From: Rotaria socialis
Taxonomy: Eukaryota; Rotifera; Eurotatoria; Philodinida; Philodinidae
Direction: 5' to 3'
Assembly (NCBI GenBank): GCA_905331475.1
Contig: CAJNYU010000951.1
Coordinates: forward strand, 1 to 64,000
DNA length: 64,000 nucleotides
Each line of letters opens with the position of its first letter. The stretch's first letter is position 1. The notes under the pieces were generated by a model that had not been told where the DNA came from, made no database searches, and was given only the letters and a program-made list of their open reading frames with translations. The translations under genes and the position numbers were made by a program. Positions 32,910-46,949 of the stretch are shown here, piece after piece.

Positions 32910-34855
32910 TATAGTTCCATAACTCTAACTGAATTCGACAAAAAGAAACCTCTGTTAGAAGTATAAATTTACTGTACATTTATCAAATAATTAGATTCAA
33001 GTTTCTTATCTAAATACTCTTGAAAATGATCTTATATAAGAATTATTATGCGTACCATTTTAATTTTTATTAATCTTGTGGTTTATACTAAATGGCGATG
33101 CCGGTATCGATTTGATCTGAATATGAACAAATGATAGACAAAAGAAAGATCTGACTTTTTGCATACTAATAATATTTCTTGTCTTTTGTGTCAAGCGTGC
33201 AAAGCAGATACAACAGTGGATATGGTTCGTCCTCCCTATCTTTTTTTCCTACTGTGATCAGAAAACTTGACAGAAAGACTTTGAAAAAAGAATCTTGAGA
33301 GCACTATTTACATCCGTACTTGGTATTGTGTCAACATTGTTGAATCATTATTTTTCTCGCGCTTTCCTATACCTATTTGAAACGATTGGTTAAAAAAACC
33401 AATATTATACATAAATAAAATACTAATGGGCAAGCAAATAGCTTACGGGTTGTTCAACTAACAGTTATTTATTCGAAATACATGCCTACTGTAGGTTAAT
33501 AACATAAAACATTTTCAAAGGATTAAATTAACAAAGTTTACTTCTTACCTCTGATGCATTAAATTGAACCTTAAAATAATAAAAACGGCGTATCTGTAGT
33601 TTAAATTTCAAAATAACATATTCTCTTACAGCTACATCAACATCCATCAATGGCTTAATCGACGATGATGCGAAAATTCCTGGAAAAATATCATTCTAGT
33701 TTTCATTTGCTAACTAGAGTCTTGTAAAAATTGAAGACATCTACACTGGAATTCGGCTTGCGAACTCTTTTCAAGTATATATTAAAAAAATTGCGATCAT
33801 GTTTGTTCTTGAGAAAAAAAAATATTTGAATGTAAAAATCACAAAGCATCTAGAAGAACTTGATGATATTGCAATAACACTGTACTATAAAAATATTTGA
33901 AATGATGAGCAGACGAAATCCACGATACTATCGAAATATACAGTAAGGAATGCAAATATCTTGGGGAAATACAGATAGTTTTTCATTCGTTTTTTAAATA
34001 TATTTGGCTTGTTTTCGTTCCATGCAAAATTGAACAGTAATTGATAGAGAGACCTTGATTAGCTGTGAGAAAGAGCCTTCAATGCAGGACTCGAATCAAT
34101 TGTATTGACTTGTCTGAAGAATTTTAGTATCACCAATTTTAAAAAAACTGACTCTAAATATCATTGTTGAAGTCATATTTTATTCAAAATCTTACGTTGA
34201 TACTTCAGAAACGTAAAACAAATGACTATATGCTAAGATAAACTAGATGTACAAACATTTGCAAAGACAATTAAAAAAATCCAAACTCTGTTGTCATATT
34301 GAAAAATATCAATACAGTTTTGAAACATTCAAATCCGGAGCTTAGGACACTTTCATGATTAGTCATTTACTTAGAGTAACATCTGTATGATGACCAAAAA
34401 TGTTCAAGACTGTCTAAAATAGTTTTATAGTTTCCAAACTTCAATAGGAATTATTGTTCCAAATACTGAGCTTGAATTCGAATGCAATGTAGGTTCATGC
34501 TAATCAAAATTTTTCACACCACTCTACTACGTTCGCATGAGTAATAAAATCACACAGGCTATATTTTCATTCATCAAATGAAATTATCAGTCGCAATTGA
34601 ACAAACAACCGGTCTTTTACACTTGCAAACACGCGTCTGTAATTCCATGACAATGTAGATAGCAAATTCCGAAACATTTGTACTTTCTTTGCTATTAAAT
34701 TTGACTCGAATCGTACATGTGTTCGCGCTTGAATCTAATAGATATTAACTTTTTAGAAAAAAATATAGAAACGAATACAAAAATATCTACACGTCTGAAT
34801 TATTCTTTTTTTCTTTAATTTAAGGAGAAAAAAATTAGCTAATGCGTAGAAATGC
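32910..34855. other. Intergenic, nothing recognised
   Basis: Nearly 2 kb of AT-rich DNA with many stops in all frames. No RNA gene or repeat family stands out. It lies between the 5' end of the broken transporter and the 3' end of TMEM209. Confidence 0.4.
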
Positions 34856-37800
34856 CTATGATAATGATGGTGAAATTGTGGTCCATAAAATGTCCACACC
34901 ACTAGCACCCAAATTTAGTGACCTACAAAAAAATACAAGGAAAGGTAATCAATAAAACACGTTTCTTTCTTTTATAACTAACCCGATGTGCCCATTTCGA
35001 GTCGAATTGACACATTCAACAAATAGAAGAAGACAATCAAGTAGATTGTGATCACCCTAACAATAAAATAATATGAAATTCTATCTTATATGTAAATAGA
35101 ATTTACTTACAGCTGGTACATCATGAATTTCACCATTGGACACAACTTTATACACAGGTGGTTTATCTTGATAGACAAATAGAGCGGTTGGATATCGAGC
35201 TATATCTAAATATAATGCAAAATATCTCATTTCGAACTTCTATTCGAATGTAAATAAAATATCTACTTGTTAGTTGTGCTTGACGTACAACATAATTACC
35301 ACGAAATACTTTTCCATCTAAGAATCGTGGATCTGGTGTAAGACGTCGATCAAAATAAATACAAAATAAATTAAATACAAGTTCAGCATCCGTAATGACA
35401 CCGGCTTTCCAATTGAACTCCGCCATATATGTACGTGCTAGAACTAGAAAACAAAGATTTTTTTTGACGAATACAAATAAATAATATCGAAAGAAAATGT
35501 TTCACATACTTTGTATTCGAGAAAGTATATATTCTTGATTTGAATGGATTTCAAAATTAGGTAATATTTCATTCAATTGAGAAACCAATGTCGAATTTGT
35601 GCATGAACGAATAAATGATTTTATTTCATTTGGTGTTGTTTCTATAAAAAAAATAACAAAAAAAAGAGGTTATTTAAATGTTAAGCGCTACACACCGTCC
35701 TCAGCACTTAATCTCGAACCACGAACAATCAAAGTATAGGATGCTTTTGGGAGATTCTCACGAGATAAGTGCTAAAAATAGTTCATTCAAGAAGTCGAAA
35801 GTTTTTACCCACTTTCCATATTTGATTTATAATCGAAGAAAAAGGTTCACAATGGTACTATACATTGGAAAAATCAAATGCCCCAATGGATTCATGCGCA
35901 TCTTAATATCATAGTCAATCAAATTCGAACTCAACAATAAACTTCCAAATACTGTTACGTCACGTGTCTTTTAAAATTTGAAAAGAACCATTGAGCTTAA
36001 TTAACGCTTGTTCTCGAATTCGTGAGAACAGTTGAACAAAAACAGACAGATAATTTTGAAACCACAACTGGTAGAGAAAAGTATGTTGAATAAAAAAAAG
36101 AATTTCTCAATTGACGTAGTTCACTTCAAAATGCTCTCATATGCATTTATCTTTATATTGATGAAGTGAAATGAAATTTTTAACTTACTTCCAATTCCAA
36201 TATCTGTATGACCAAGAGTAATTAATGATTGATTAACGTTTTCAATATCACGTGTTAATGGAACAAGAATTGTTTTCGTTAGCCACTAAATTTTTAAAAA
36301 ATCATTTAATTTCTGAAGATTTTAATATTTCATCAACACTTACTTTGCGCATATTTTCACGTAAAACAAACAATTGTGGTCCATCAATACGTACTTTACG
36401 CCATTTCTATATTTCATTACAAATCAAAAGATATATTCATTTTTTTGGTCTTTTCGTGTTAAAAGAGTAGAGCTACTACTTACAACTGTATTTTGAGTGC
36501 CACCTGCTTGATTACTACCAGATCCAGTACTACTACTAATAATTCTTTTATAATCAGATTTTCGTGTATCATCATCAACTACTGTTGACCCATTTTTACT
36601 GGTTGCCGAACGAACATGTGCCATTTGATATGGACGAGAGCGAAGTTCGGCTAGAGTATCATTCATAGCATTTGTTGAAATAATAGGACTTCGACAAAAA
36701 GCTTGTAAAAACAAATATCGAACTATTAACATACTCACTATTTGATTTTAGTAAACTTACATTCGTTTAAACTTCGATTATGACTTGCATTTGATAGATC
36801 TAATGCTTCACGCTCAAATTCATTCAAGTAGCGTGAACAATCACTTAAATTTGTCGACGGTGATTCTATTTATAAAAAGAAAAAACTTTCTATTACTTTT
36901 TGAATATATAAGTCATATTGTATCAAAAATGAGATAAACGTTTGAGCTCTTATATATCGAATATCAATACTGTCTTGTTCTATTAAAATCTAGAGACATG
37001 TAGATGTCTTCTATGATATTCTATAGTGTATTTTTCATCAAATTTAACTGACATTTTAGATTTACACATGGAAAAACAAATTTTATCGACTCATCTCTTA
37101 GTTTACATGTACTGAAGTTACAGTTCAAACAGTATCTTGCTCTTATTGATAATCAAGTAGATATATGAAGCAGAAAAAAGTAGTAATAACTTTCAGTATA
37201 GCAAAATATAGAGCATTTTTCTCAACTACATAGCTAAGCTAAATATGCTTTGTATCAGATGATGATGATGATGATGTTCGAATCATAACTTTAGTAAATG
37301 TAAACTGAATGAGGACATGTTGGTACATAAGCAATATCCTATCTTCACTTATGATCACATATAAATATTATATCAAAAGCTCTTTTTTTTCTTACCTGGA
37401 GATGGTTGCCAATAGACACTATTTCTTAATGTTGCTAATGGGTCTGGAGAAGCAATACTCGAATTCGTATGGTCATATATATCTCTCTAAATATAAACAA
37501 ACAACTTGTTCTTTTCTTCATGCTCTTATATTATTTATTTTAACCTGTTGATCAAATTTATTTGGTGAAGTTACATGACGAATATTTATTAACGATGCTA
37601 TACGATCAGCAAGAGTTGCTGTTAGAACCCGTAATGGAAGTGTTGTACCAGTTGCTTTTTGTTTATTAAGAATCGATGTATACAATGATGGTGGTGAAAT
37701 CCAACATAATAATCTATTGAAATATTTATGACGGTTGAAAGCAGCTTCGACATCTTGAGGCACATCACATATAACAAAACCTGATTCTATGACAATAGTC

Positions 37801-38320
37801 ATTTCAATTAAAATTTTATAAACAACAAAAATTGGAGCTCTTCTATTACCTGGTGATAATAAACCAAGTTGTTTCAATTCATTTTTCGTTAAAAATACAT
37901 ATCTAGCTAATGATATATGTATGTAATGTACGAATACACGAATTGTATAAAGAAGACAAGTCACAACAATAAATCTTTCTATATGAAACAAACACTTCAG
38001 TATCCAAAAAAAACAGATCTGCTTTTCATTCTTACTAGCATTCCATATTTTGTCATTCAAGTGCAAAAAACTGTCTGGACTAAAATTAAATGAAAAATAA
38101 CATTCTACATATGTTTATTCATTATTAAAATAAATACATACACAATTATTTGAACTAGGCATAGAAAAATTACACTAAATAATATTCGTTTTTGCGTTGA
38201 TTGTTTATCTCGATTGATGGATTGACGTTGTGATGTTTGACTGAGTAGAAATTTTAGACGATCTGTCGTAATTCCTGATGCATCCCGCACAAAGCTACTG
38301 TTCGGCGATATATTGAGCAT
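34856..38320 (-). CDS. TMEM209: TMEM209 homologue (nuclear-envelope protein), 14 coding exons
   Basis: Coding exons on the minus strand: 38320-38142, 38079-38036, 37978-37850, 37786-37545, 37486-37396, 36865-36761, 36701-36484, 36406-36344, 36285-36189, 35641-35510, 35443-35267, 35205-35111, 35056-34983 and 34922-34856. All junctions are GT..AG and in phase, giving 570 residues, close to vertebrate TMEM209. Two hydrophobic segments lie near residues 48-64 and 75-100. A Ser/Pro-rich middle follows, and then the conserved C-terminal domain: WLTKTILVPL, NQEYILSRI, LFCIYFDRRL.PDPRF.DGK, and near the end LNLGASGVDILW. In vertebrates the protein sits at the nuclear envelope and is linked to the nuclear pore component Nup205. 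A splice-acceptor-like site at 38361-38362 lies 40 nt upstream of the ATG. The gene is divergent from RPS16. Confidence 0.9.
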
Positions 38321-38730
38321 GTTTGAAGCAATTGAAAAGTTGTTTTTTTGTAAAATGAATCTATAACAGACAGACAAAGTAAGTTTCTTTCAAAAAAACG
38401 ATTCGACCAATAAAATGTGAACCAAAAGATGGCAGTAGATAGTTTTTTATTATTTGAATAAAATAAATACAGATTAAGAATCAATTTTATATTTTATTAT
38501 TTGAATTTAGTTTTTTCGTGAAAAAAATATTCAAATCACTACATAAAATCAAATAACCAATACCAATGTATAGAAACAGATGACTCACAGTAAAATAAAT
38601 TTTGTTTATTTCTTGTCTACATTGAATTCATTTATCATAAACATTGAAAGTTGTCCGCATGTTCTAATCGATTTTAGTTTACAAATGAATTTTTTATAAT
38701 ATCTTTCTAGATTTTTCGAGTGTAAAAATC
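38321..38730. promoter_or_regulatory. Shared divergent promoter region, TMEM209 / RPS16
   Basis: Only 410 bp separate the two start codons, which face away from each other, so both promoters must fit here. An acceptor-like CTTTCTAG at about 38703-38710 lies 20 nt before the RPS16 ATG. On the other strand TGTTATAG lies 40 nt before the TMEM209 ATG. Both could receive a spliced leader or end a 5' UTR intron. No TATA box is clear. Confidence 0.5.
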
Positions 38731-39230
38731 ATGTCGAAAGTACAAAAACAACGTGTGCAAACATTTGGCCGAAAGAAAACAGCTACAGCCGTTGCTGTCT
38801 GTCAACAAGGTATAAATAATCTCTTTTTTCTACTTGTTATTCAATCTAATGTTGGTAATCTAAAATTGAAGGTCACGGTTCAATCCGTGTCAATGGTCGA
38901 CCACTACATCTTGTCGAACCACAAGCACTTCGTTTCAAACTTGAAGAACCAATTCATCTTCTTGGTCGCGATAAATTTGCAAATGTTGATGTTCGTATCC
39001 GAGTAAAAGGGGGTGGTCGCATTGCACAAATTTATGCTATACGACAAGCATTAGCGAAATCACTTGTTGCTTATACTCAAAAATTTGTTGATGAAGCAAC
39101 AAAAAAACAATTTCGAGATATACTCGTACAATATGATCGTTCATTGCTTGTTTCTGATCCACGACGATGTGAACCGAAGAAATTTGGTGGTCCAGGTGCA
39201 CGTGCCAAATATCAAAAATCGTACCGTTAA
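38731..39230 (+). CDS. RPS16: 40S ribosomal protein S16 (uS9)
   Basis: Two exons, 38731-38809 and 38872-39230, joined across a 62-bp intron within a Gly codon, give 145 residues, the usual length for uS9. Diagnostic segments are [13 protein letters not shown] near the N-terminus, [17 protein letters not shown] in the middle, and the invariant tail [16 protein letters not shown], whose last residues reach into the ribosomal P site. The frame is intact with no anomalies. It is divergent from TMEM209. A polyadenylation-like AATAAA lies near 39336. Confidence 0.98.
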
Positions 39231-40730
39231 ACCTTTGGGATTACTTGTTTTTCTGTTGTACGCTTTTCTGTTTTTGAAATTGAGCGCACGTGAAAAAAAA
39301 AGAAAATATTATAAGAAAATACTAATGAACGACGAATAAAACCAACACAATCCATCGGTCATATATAGATTGTTTTACTTTTTTTCTAAATTAACGTAAG
39401 AATCTGTTACTTACTGATAAATAATACTTATGCTCCAAAAAAGAAAGACCACACATTGAAAAATTATTTAAATTAAAAAATTTGATTACTACACTTTCCA
39501 TCTAAAAAAACTATGATACAATTGAGTCACAGTTTTACATAGAATTAATTTCTGCGGTTTTAATTAGCACAAGAAATGTTCGCTGTTGATTTAGTATGCT
39601 GGATTTTGATCGTATTGTCTACATTTTGTCTAGAAAGTATTCTATTCAACATTAGCAGTATACTATAAAGCATTCAGTATTTCATTTAGATAATCATACG
39701 GGTAAAAACATAAATACCTCCTGTGATATTTTTGAAACTATCGTCGTTTGATGGTTGTATTGCATATTATTCTATACATGAAAGTGGCAGTAAAATAATT
39801 TTTACCCTGTAGAATAGCTTTAAACACTGAGTCAAAAATAATCAACGATTGGATCATTTATTTGATTAATTTCTCTATTCCTGAGTATCCACTAGCATGA
39901 ATATCAAAGACCATGAAGCGTGACCAACTCTATATTGGTTATCGTGAATTCTTCAATATATTATCGTCAACCAAAAGCAGCATTATTTTCGCTTGATACC
40001 AAAATATATGTGTTCCAACAAGTTGCCTAATTGCTTTACACACAAGCCATGCTAAACGGCTGAACTAAACGAATGTTTTTTTATTAGCGAAGTTTGATTT
40101 TACTAAATTTAGACTCATAATAAAACCTCGCATAGGCGTGACTGTTAGTCAAATTAATAGTTCTAAATTAAAAATTGTTTACGACTTAACCGATGGGTTG
40201 ATCTGAAAATAGAAATATTCATGTTCTCATAGAAAAATCATTTTAGAAGGAATCTTTCATGACAGATGTTCTTCAAATACTATCTATTTATCCTATCATT
40301 TTTAACCAGAATGAATGATATCTAACAAATTTTTTTTCTTCTTAGCCTCACTTTCGTTTCCTGTTATTTACATCCAATAAACTACCGCACATTACTATCT
40401 CGTTTAAGTTTCTGTTGTTATGTAATCATAAATATTCGCTTCGGTCATTGTGAGGATGATGAGGCAATCTTTGATAGTTCATTATCAATTATCATACTTA
40501 AAAAAATATAATAAACAAAATTCATTTGAAAATCTTTGCACTACAATATATTAATGAATAAATATGATTGGATAGAGCAATTTTCTTTTCTTTATGATAG
40601 TAGTAAAAGATTTAATATTATATGGAACTCAGTAGACAATACGATTATGAGAATAAATCATTCATATATTTAGCCAATTGAATAGATAAGCCTAGTTTAT
40701 GTAATCAAATATTATATTTTGTTTTTTCAG
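39231..40730. other. RPS16 3' end and intergenic DNA
   Basis: It starts with the RPS16 3' UTR. No other gene was recognised in this 1.5 kb. The missing first exon of the B-box protein at 40731 should lie here, but I could not identify it. Confidence 0.35.
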
Positions 40731-42170
40731 ATGTCTATTTGAAAACGTTTTGTCCATTAACATTTTGTTTACGACATCTTGTTGAACATCAAATTGACAT
40801 TGATAATGAACATAAATCTTTAGTATCTACTATTGAAGATTGTAGAACACGTTTGAAAGCAGTTCAATTTGAAGATAATCGTTGTGATTTATTTCAGCAA
40901 TTAAATCAATGGCAAAAAAGAATGATTGAAAATGTTACAACAATGAAAAAAGATATCTATTCAGCTTATGAACATTATGAATTGGAATTCAAAAGAATGA
41001 AAGAAAATTTTCTAAATAATGATATCAACGAAGAAGTAAACTTACAGGAGGTTAGATCAATAAATTATTTACTTGATTGAAGTATATCGAATATTTTTTA
41101 CAGGTTTTCAAAAATTTTAAACAATCATTAAAATTACTCGAATCCTCGCATCTCGAATTAAATATTTCAAAACTAAATTCAACTTTTCATCTTATTAAAC
41201 CCAATTTTAATTTATTAAATTTTAATTCTCAAATTAATACATCACCTGATTTAGATAAATTTTTATCATCATCTAAAACAGTTTTTACTATTGATTACGA
41301 TCCAATGGATACAACACTTTTTACTACTTCTTTACAGTATCTAATTATTTATAAATCATCCCGTTCAATATTTCAATTATTTGATAATACAGGTCAACAC
41401 GTAGCAGACATCAACTATGATCATATCACTTATGGTGATCTTAATCAATTGACATGGTCATCGTATGCGAATGGTTTTCTTCTTGCTACTTCGAAACAAT
41501 TACTCAAACTTAATTGCACAACAAAACGTATTACCCGTTATGTAGATATTGGTTTTGGTTTTTTCAAAGACATATGCGCTAGTGGTGAATCGATTGTTCT
41601 TGTTCATAATCTTGGTACATCATTAGGTGATGTTATTGAACATTATTCAAATAGTAAAGTGTTACAACGTTGCTGGAAATCTGATTTATATCCAGACGAA
41701 TCTCATATGAAAGAAGCCATGGAGATATTTCGTATTCAAATAAGTGATCATCTTGTCGCTATTGATACTTTATTTACAGATAAGATTCTTGTTTGTGATA
41801 TTTTACGTGCGATGAAATGTCTCTTTCGAATAGATACAAAACAATATAGTATACTATCGATATCACCCGTCTATGGTATGATACAATATTTTTAAATGTA
41901 TTTTTTAACTTAACTCGTTGCATAGATTCTCAACAATGGTGTCTGATTGTAGCCGATCAACCAGATGTAGATCTACAACGACGAATGTTTGTTATCAATG
42001 CTCAAGAAAATGATGATCAACGACGAATGCGAGAATTAAAATGTGATGGATTTTTACCAAAAAATATTTGCTTTTTTGGATTGAACCATTTTATGATAAC
42101 GCGCACAGAAAATAAAAGCGACGAAGAAAACTTTTTATTTGAATGTCGAAAAATGAATACCGTTTCTTAG
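40731..42170 (+). CDS. B-box remnant / coiled-coil / propeller-like protein (5'-incomplete)
   Basis: Exons 40731-41050, 41104-41875 and 41926-42170 join in phase across GT..AG introns of about 50 bp. Exon 1 opens after TTTTTTCAG with no in-frame ATG, so an upstream coding exon is missing or lost. It begins with FCPLTFCLRHLVEHQ, resembling the second half of a B-box zinc finger (Cys, Cys, His, His), followed by a coiled coil to about residue 130. The rest (about 350 residues) has the alternating short beta strands of a propeller (for example LQYLIIYKSS, GFLLATSKQLLKL, IVLVHNLGTS). This TRIM-like order without a RING is common in bdelloid rotifers, which is recalled knowledge. Its substrate or partner is unknown. 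The other possibility is that the copy is 5'-truncated and dead. Confidence 0.65.
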
Positions 42171-43223
42171 TCTATTATTTTTATATCTTACAAATTTTCA
42201 AAAAATAAAATCATATGCTGCGACTACTTTTGATCTCAAAGAGAACATTGTGTTGTACATCCAGTTCATCCAAGAAAAAATAATAGATTAAATAGCGGTT
42301 TGGTGACATTCAGTAGAAGTCATGTTTGCCATGCATAAAATATGTTCTGGGACATGTAAAATATTGAAAAAAAGACATCAAATGATTTAGATGGGACAAA
42401 GTGCATTAGGGCTTTTCGAATTCGTTCACTTTGAAGGTTTCTACTGAAACTGAGTGAATATTTTTAATAAAAATGGATGTTACAGTCATATTTTTACATT
42501 CCTTGACTTACTTCTTTCTTCACAATGTGTTATTCAACTCGCATTTTTTTGCAATAACTTTTATTTTTTTCGATATGCACTGAAATATTGATTAATTTTC
42601 TTATAAAACTAAATAACAATCATTTCACCCGATAGGGTGATCTAACTATTCATTAGGAAAGTTTTCATGAGTTAGTTGTTTTTTCATTGTTAAATTTAAC
42701 CATGAAATGAAAATCTGCTTGATGCAATAAAATGTAATATCAGAGGCATAGAAAACAGTTTAAATCAAAGAAAACAAGACTTCGAACGATAATAAAAAGA
42801 TTTACATAAAAAACGTCGAAAATGAGCGTTGTAAACATACTTTCTCGTAAGTGATTTCAACTGAAAAGGTTTCAAATTGAAAGATTAAAAGAAAAACAGT
42901 TGATTTTTGGAGCAGAATGAAAATCTGACATTACACGATAAATATTTTTTTGGTATTTTTTTTCAAGTATTTGCTTTAAAATAGATGCGTGAATAGGCTA
43001 GCTAATTTTCATTTTTGTAAAAGATTAGTTGTTTAAATAAAGATAGAAATATGCTTGTAAGCGATTTTTATTTTTTGAATTAGTAACTAATTCAACATTC
43101 AAGTTGTGAACATCAATTTTCATTAGCAGAGTACATTTTATCAGAGACAATTTGATTGACATGATAAAATTTATGTCAATCAAAGACAACAAAAAAAAAA
43201 TAATAAGAAAAACAACAACATAG
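42171..43223. other. Convergent intergenic region
   Basis: About 1 kb between the 3' ends of two convergent genes. AT-rich, with no gene or repeat seen. AATAAA-like signals occur near both edges. Confidence 0.4.
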
Positions 43224-45333
43224 CTAATGTCTACAATTCTTTTGAATTTGATTTAAATATTCATCAATCTCTAGTACTAATGGATGCGTTGATGGAAAAT
43301 TATGAGCATAGATTTCCGCAGCTTTTGAACAGTTTTCTTGAGCTTCTCTATATTTGAATTGCTTTTCATTTGCTTTACCCAAATTGTGATAGCTTACACC
43401 TATATCAGGATGATGATGATTGATTTCTTTGAAGTATTTTACACGTAATTTTAGACCGCGTTTAAAATGATCTTCTGCAGCTTCATAATTATTAGAATTT
43501 AAATATATACAACCAAGAAGATCAACAGTTGAGGCTTTATCTACTTTATTTGGCCGATTACGGAACGCTTTCAGTGCCCATTGTTCGGCTCTCGAATAGT
43601 CTTTTTGACTTCTATAAATACTTGCTATCTATAACAAGAATAAATTAGATAATGCAAAAAAAGATAACTCCCAAAAGAAATAAATTACATTGTGTTGACA
43701 CGCACCCAAGCCACGAATATTATTTGTTCTTTCATACATTTGAAGTGCTTCTGTATAATGATCTAATGCCAGTTCTTGCTTTTGCAGTTGATTATAACAT
43801 ACGCCAATATTATTTAAATAAGCTGCTCGAATTCTAATATTATCGTCGTCTATACGATCAAGTCCATCTAAGAAATATTGAACAGCTGACTCATATTCTC
43901 CCATTTCAAAAAGTAGTTTTCCAAAGAGAACCGATTGATCTTCTAAATCAACGTTACTCGCATATGTTTGTTCAAGATATTTAATAACTGTCAATGAATC
44001 ACTAGGAATTAATGAAAGATGAACTACATATACTTCTAATTCATCGTCAAAGTCTACCGATTCGACACGAAATATAGATCCAATAGAAAGAAGAACTTCT
44101 TTTTCAGATCGATATTTACTGAAATTCCTAATATCAGCAAATGCTACAGAATGCTCAATTGTCATATCAATACTGATTCTCATCAGAACTCGTTCCATAT
44201 CTTTCTGAAGATTTTGTTCAAGAAATACTAGTGCAACATCTTTGTTCGTTGTGGTTGATATGAATCCATTAAGAGATATTAGATTCTTGATATTTGCTGT
44301 CAGTCGTTGAAGATCTCCAAATTTCAAGCATTGACCCCGATAGAGACGAAGAAATCTTGACTTTTGCTTTTTATTATACTTTTCAACAAATTTCACATGT
44401 TGCTCTTTCAACTGACGACAAATTAACTTGATAATATAACGATAGGAATAAACTTGTGACACATTTTCTTTTCTTAAGGCTGTATTAACGCATTGATAGA
44501 TAAATGAATTTTCGGTATAAGAAAAAATAGCTCTTTCTTTATCTTCAATCAATAGTTGACTATTGAATTCGTCTATTTTAGATAATAGGTAACTTTTTCC
44601 TTTAAATTGTTGACGACTTAGTCGGATCATTTCTTGTTTAGCGATTTCATCGTCTTCATTTTCTAGTGTAACCATAAACTGATGCATTCGATTGAACCAC
44701 AGAAATCTTGCTTGATCTTCTTTTAAGGTTAAAATTGGCTCTGGATTGTTGATTACATAATCTGATGATAGTGAGTCTAGGCGATATGAAAAAAAATTAT
44801 ATTTAATCAGTAGTTCTCATTACATATAATATTCATAATATTTGCTTACCTGAATGAGTTCCAATTTGATCGGGCAATATACTGAAATCTGTTGTTGTAT
44901 GATATCTTAATAGAAACATATCAATAGAGTTCATCAATTCGTCGCCATCTGTACAGATTTCTTGAATTTTATCACATTGAAAATGCTCCAAATTTTCAAG
45001 GCTTTTACAAAAAATAAAAATTCCAATAATAGATCTGTAGTTTTCTACAACCGATATTATTTCTCCAATAAGAGAGCGCGATACAATAAATATAATGTGA
45101 AGCGTTGTGTGTTCAGCATTTTGTTTTCGAATATAAGTGATAAAACCTTCTGTAGATGTAAACGATTCTATGTTCGGGTCAAGTTCAATTAATTTTTTTA
45201 ATGTTCGTTGATTATCATGTTTATTCATATTTTTATCAAGCCATACTATATGACAGTCATTCGACTGGCTCTGTTCAATAAGCACACACGAATTTTGCGA
45301 TGTATTTGATGGCATCTTTCTTGTTTGCATCAT
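43224..45333 (-). CDS. R-S-E mono-ADP-ribosyltransferase with C-terminal TPR repeats
   Basis: Exons 45333-44850, 44776-43689 and 43628-43224 join in phase to give 658 residues. Residues 1-160 form an unrecognised N-terminal domain. The ART fold follows, with all three catalytic signatures of arginine-type transferases: Arg308 in LYRGQ, Ser335 in GFISTTTN, and the ExE pair Glu386/Glu388 in YRSEKEVLL. The C-terminal 230 residues are TPR helices (FGKLLFEMGEYESAVQYFLD, AAYLNNIGVCYNQLQKQELA and similar), ending with a kinesin-light-chain-like repeat. There is no signal peptide, so it is probably cytosolic. It would transfer ADP-ribose from NAD to proteins bound by the TPRs. ART-TPR fusions are strongly expanded in bdelloid rotifers, which is recalled knowledge. 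Its catalytic residues are intact. Confidence 0.88.
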
Positions 45334-46949
45334 ACTGCTTTTTATGTATCTAACAGACTTTGCCTTTATTTGTCCAAGTACTTGAATGATGAAAACAATC
45401 TATTCACTATCGTCAACAGCATCAGCGAAAAGAAAAACTTCTTTTGTGTCAATTCTTGCAAAAAGAATAAGTTTCGAAAGAAATGAGAATAGTATTTTTG
45501 TTTTTCTCTTTTTTGCATCAGCAAAAAAATTCTTATTTATTCTTTCAAATGCAATAGTCTTTTTTATACAAAATCAGTACTTTTGAACTTTTCATTTCAT
45601 TTCTTACAACTTTTTTCCAAGAAAAACAAAATATACACGTGAATGCATTTTTTGTTTTCAATGGTGGTGTAATTGAAACTAGAGTATTAAGTTGCACATG
45701 TACAATAGCATTCGCTAGGTGTGTAGCAAAAAAAGATTTTTTTTAACAATCATTATAATCTTCGTCTATAGAATAAGGAATAAAATACATAATTTATAGT
45801 CCACTGTTTCTATTTGTCTTTCATAGGTCATACGTTGATACAATTCGTTTATTAGGACGAGTTCTGTTATACACGAGCAACTTACTGCACAAGACCGATG
45901 ATATTCTGCATAGATATTATTGATTGTTAAAGAAGTAGTACCTGTAAAATAGATTGTATTGTTGTATTGCAGAGTATCACTAAACATATTAAAAATAATT
46001 TCTTCATAATCATTCATTTTAAAGTACTCAAACGTTAGTATGTGTTTGTCAAAAACAAAACTGTTTTTGATATTTGATCACTGAACAAAGATAAATATAA
46101 ATAGCTATACAAATTGTTTAGACTAGACAATATTCATAGTCGAATTTATTCTATCACAGTTTAATTTTTGATATTCTTTGTAGTGACAGATAAAGTTTCG
46201 AAGTCTTAATCAACATTTCTTAGATGATTTTAATATCTGATCTAAACCATTAATTATGAGTGTGGGTGTTCTTAGTTCTGTATTATATTTTATTATCAAC
46301 ATGACCATCTGCTTTTATCTGAAACATAATAGATAGTGAGAAAAAACAATTACAGTTGTTAATCAATATAGTTAATTCTTATAATTAATTGATCTCAGTC
46401 GCTTTTGTTTTCTTGTCACTGTCTTGATCTAACTGATTGACACATACACACCCACATCCTTATCTATCAATATTTTCTTTAGAAATCAAACACTTGTTAT
46501 TTAATTACGAATAGTTCCACTATGTTATTTGCGAGCAGTGCAGAATCATTTGCTGTATTCGTGGAATTTCAATCACTTCCAAATTGATTGCATGAATTTC
46601 ATATCTTTTTTAAAGGTCAAGATTATTATATGAACAGAATTCATATTAACACATGTGTATTTATATATATGAAAACATTGTACGATCTTAAATAACCCTG
46701 GTAGATAATGTAATTATAAGCTTATTTAAAATGACTTTATTGAAAGAACAAAACAAAACTATTGATAGTACATTTTCCCATTGCTTCACTATACTTGAAT
46801 TCATGATTTTCAAATTCAACAGTCGAAAAAAAAGAAGAATTCGATAGTAAAATATTACTATAAATTAGAATATACTAGTCATGAAATAGGTGGAGATTCT
46901 TGAATATTTTTTGAAAATTTTCAAAATAGAACAATAATTTTTATTTTAA
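45334..46949. other. Intergenic, with one small possible frame
   Basis: Mostly AT-rich non-coding DNA. A minus-strand frame of 83 codons (45766-46017, ATG start) ends in a hydrophobic tail and has a CAVSCSCIT segment. It could be a small gene or a relic, but nothing identifies it. A short C-rich telomere-like run (ACACACCCACATCC) lies near 46445-46458. Confidence 0.3.
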
